Source: Bacteroidaceae bacterium (GTDB taxonomy: Bacteria > Bacteroidota > Bacteroidia > Bacteroidales > CHK158-818). Taken from it: a DNA stretch of 15,356 nucleotides. Position 1 is the stretch's first letter, and every line of letters begins with the position of its first letter. A program made the translations under genes and the position numbers. Shown in pieces: positions 13,261 to 15,356 of this stretch. The notes under the pieces are model-generated. The model was not told where the DNA came from. It ran no database searches and worked only from the letters and a program-made list of their open reading frames with translations. The stretch covers positions 1 through 15,356 of the forward strand of contig JAFUKV010000031.1 of NCBI GenBank assembly GCA_017467745.1. The letters run 5' to 3'.

Positions 13261-14193
13261 CTAGCGTGGTCCAAGGAATTTATCACCATTAAGATGAATC
13301 ATATGGTCTGGCATATCGGCAATCCATACCTCTGTTTCCCATGCCAATTGTTCAGAAAATTTCTTGAACGTAACAAAATCAAGGAATGCTGTTACATATA
13401 TTTTCCCAACTGTAACCTTGTCGGTCATGGATTCAATTTCCAAAATCCGTTTGGGATCCATCGGTCCAACAGAAGTAACGGATTCTATAAAATAAATCCA
13501 ATTCTTATCTTCTCGGTAAAGAACCACATCTGGCATTTTATCGTGCAATGTAATTTCAAAACCAAGAGAAGAAAGTTTTTCCACGTTTTTTACCATGTCC
13601 TTGTGAATAGTATCGCCTACATACAAGCATTCCGAATTAGGTGCAAATCGTGGAGCAAATTCTTCAATTATAGCCTTTTGTAATTGATTGTGTTTTCCTG
13701 GACTAAATGTGAAATCCAAATTATTTATCTTTACAGGCATCTTTTGCATTTTCTTTTTGGATGCATAAAGATTGGATAATGTACCATGTCTATAAAGAAA
13801 CATAGTCAATTCAGAACTCTCTTCGCAAACACAATTTTCCTTGCCTTGTAAGGATTGAATGACAGCCAAAAATTCTGGAGTTATTCGATAACGATAATTG
13901 GGACTATTTGTAGCTTTACCATTATCTTCTATCAATGCCGCAGTTCTGAACGGATGCATAGCCTGCTTGCGAAAAGTTTCTCTTGAATTTTCTGCATAGA
14001 TTACACCGTAGTTTTCAGCAATAAAAGCGATAACGTCATGTATTCTTATCCGATCGTTGGTAGCTTCATTCCAAGACATTCCGTTTTTAAGTTTTGCCAT
14101 TGCAAGTAATGTCAAACAACAAAGTGTACCTTGTTGTTTGGTAGGCATATTTATTTTTGCCAGTAAGTTCTTTGCTGATTCTAAATTATCCAT
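13261..14193 (-). CDS. BsuBI/PstI-family type II restriction endonuclease
   Basis: This is the cleavage half of a type II restriction-modification pair; PstI and BsuBI cut CTGCAG, but the site of this enzyme is not proven by sequence. The ATG at 14193 gives 310 aa (MDNLESAKNLLAKINMP); the frame extends to a TTG at 14214, a less likely start. The N-terminal half (to about 115) fits the winged-helix region of the family (GMSWNEATNDRIRIHDVIAFI, ETFRKQAMHPFRTAALIEDN). The C-terminal catalytic half carries YVGDTIHKD, MPDVVLY, FIESVTSVGPMDPKR, TAFLDF and ETEVWIADMPDHMIHLNG near the end. The metal site is expected from PD and the E of ESV, without the usual lysine of PD-(D/E)xK. It overlaps the upstream methyltransferase by 13 nt, suggesting coupled translation. 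Confidence 0.93.
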   Translation of the reverse strand: MDNLESAKNLLAKINMPTKQQGTLCCLTLLAMAKLKNGMSWNEATNDRIRIHDVIAFIAENYGVIYAENSRETFRKQAMHPFRTAALIEDNGKATNSPNYRYRITPEFLAVIQSLQGKENCVCEESSELTMFLYRHGTLSNLYASKKKMQKMPVKINNLDFTFSPGKHNQLQKAIIEEFAPRFAPNSECLYVGDTIHKDMVKNVEKLSSLGFEITLHDKMPDVVLYREDKNWIYFIESVTSVGPMDPKRILEIESMTDKVTVGKIYVTAFLDFVTFKKFSEQLAWETEVWIADMPDHMIHLNGDKFLGPR

Positions 14194-15356
14194 TTGTTTA
14201 ATATTTTGTTGCAATTTTCGACAGATAATTCCTTGTGCATTAATTCTCTGCCCATTTCCTCTATTATCTGCCTTTCAGGGATGGGCATTTGGTTGATTTC
14301 TGTTGAATTAACTTGCGTTGATCCATTGAGAATCCGATAGTAATCATCATAAAGCGTGGAGTTCAGCAAAACATATAACCCATAAGTTACACATGGGGAA
14401 TCACACTTGATAAAATTAATTTTATTTTGTGTGCTGATATAGGGAAATTGTGGATATTTTTTCTTCAAATATATACCACATTGTAATCGGCGCTCTTCTT
14501 CTTTGGAAGTAAATCGTTTTACCATCAAAAAATCACTATTTTCTTGCAGGTATCCTTTTCGATCCGTTTTTATGACCTCGCCTTCTTTCCCTAGCGGCCA
14601 TATTACACGACCACCTTTAATATGTTGAGAGTAAAATAATGGATATGAATTATCTTCCAATTGATTACGCAAGACTTCCCTTGTTCTAAAGTCAACAATA
14701 ACTCCAGTTTGCATACGCATATTAATATCTGGAAGTGTTGTATCAAAATGATTAATTTGATTAAGAACCTTTACATCCTTTTCATTGGTAACAAGGTACA
14801 CAAATTGGTTTTGAGCCACAATTGTTCCATAAGATGCACTAAACTTCACAACATCTTCAAAAGTAGAGGTTGATGATGACGTGATATTAATGAATTTTGG
14901 TCTTTCGGTCGTTTTCTTGACTTTAACAATAATTGTCTCTTGCAACACTGATTCTCCATCAAATACCTTATCTCTACTTTCAAACAAGTGCATATCCGTA
15001 ATTACACAATTGGCAAATAAATACTGCCTAAACTGCTTAAAATATGCACCGGAAGTCCACGAACGAGGCACAATGTAAACTAATTCTGCTCCGTATCTCA
15101 AATTATGAATGCCCATAGCCCAAAACAAGAAATAAAGGTTTGGCGCACCATAGCATACATTCGACATTATCTTTGCCTCATTTGCATCTTTAGAAATTTT
15201 GAGATATGGAGGATTTCCTATGATATAATCATAGACTTTATTTTCATCGTCAAATAAAGAGCCATTTTCAAAAGTTTGACTTGTTATGTAATTGGCTTTT
15301 ATTATTTCGTAGTCAATCCCATATTTTGATTTTATCAAATCCAAATTAATCTTCAA
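14181..15356 (-). CDS. Adenine-N6 DNA methyltransferase (type II), C-terminal part
   Basis: This is the modification half of the restriction-modification pair. It transfers a methyl group from S-adenosylmethionine to adenine in the recognition site, protecting host DNA. The frame is open to the window edge (391 codons) and the first codon seen is TTG, so the 5' end, with the SAM-binding motif FxGxG, is outside; M.PstI is about 507 aa, so roughly 100 residues may be missing. Visible are the catalytic NPPY (48-51 of the fragment, in YDYIIGNPPYLKIS), PNLYFLFWAMG (72-82), ELVYIVPRSWTSGAYFKQFR (91-110) and SVLQETIIV. These fit N6-adenine methyltransferases of the PstI/BsuBI and Eco57I-like group. 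The C-terminal region after about 210 is the probable target-recognition part. Confidence 0.9.
   Translation of the reverse strand: MKINLDLIKSKYGIDYEIIKANYITSQTFENGSLFDDENKVYDYIIGNPPYLKISKDANEAKIMSNVCYGAPNLYFLFWAMGIHNLRYGAELVYIVPRSWTSGAYFKQFRQYLFANCVITDMHLFESRDKVFDGESVLQETIIVKVKKTTERPKFINITSSSTSTFEDVVKFSASYGTIVAQNQFVYLVTNEKDVKVLNQINHFDTTLPDINMRMQTGVIVDFRTREVLRNQLEDNSYPLFYSQHIKGGRVIWPLGKEGEVIKTDRKGYLQENSDFLMVKRFTSKEEERRLQCGIYLKKKYPQFPYISTQNKINFIKCDSPCVTYGLYVLLNSTLYDDYYRILNGSTQVNSTEINQMPIPERQIIEEMGRELMHKELSVENCNKILNKWII

Noticed and set aside
1..15356. tRNA, rRNA and CRISPR arrays
   Set aside because: No T-loop consensus, no rRNA-like segments and no regularly spaced repeat series were seen on either strand.

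Overview
The window looks like chromosomal DNA of a Bacteroidetes bacterium, most likely Bacteroidales. The reasons are low-to-moderate G+C, A-rich leaders without a clear Shine-Dalgarno, several copies of the Bacteroidetes -7 box TAnnTTTG upstream of genes, and the protein families present (ATP-type PckA, ParE-CoaD-Ctp gene order, SHOCT/PH protein, Bacteroidetes-style GNAT). I cannot name the genus from the sequence alone.

Left part, 1-8760, is a housekeeping backbone. It opens inside asnB (asparagine synthetase, 3' end only, +), with a terminator. A small unrecognised gene (987-1223, +) follows. Next is a minus-strand operon, parE, coaD, ctp: topoisomerase IV subunit B, phosphopantetheine adenylyltransferase and an exported S41 protease. 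It has a good promoter just upstream of parE, an 11-nt parE/coaD overlap and a 13-nt coaD/ctp gap. Further right are a two-part GNAT-like acetyltransferase (-) and, divergently, pckA (+), which ends in a strong terminator.

Middle part, 8708-11421, is gene-poor accessory DNA. The pckA terminator with its flanks (about 52 bp) is present a second time at 10480-10530. The 1.7 kb between the copies holds a PH-like/SHOCT protein (-) with its own terminator and a G+C-richer XRE regulator (+) with possible operator repeats. Beyond it lies about 0.9 kb without a convincing gene. That stretch contains a promoter-like sequence, a hairpin around a 20-codon ORF, traces of possibly decayed coding sequence, and a 22-bp near-perfect inverted repeat (21/22) enclosing 222 bp that resembles a MITE or IS remnant.

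Right part, 11422-15356, is a four-gene minus-strand cluster. In transcription order it holds an adenine-N6 DNA methyltransferase (5' end outside the window), a BsuBI/PstI-family restriction endonuclease overlapping it by 13 nt, a secreted protein of unknown function with a BamE/SmpA-like C-terminal module, and a membrane-anchored NERD-domain protein with a topoisomerase-type zinc finger. Gaps are 28 and 26 nt, so the last two may be co-transcribed with the restriction-modification pair. This is the most interesting arrangement in the window.
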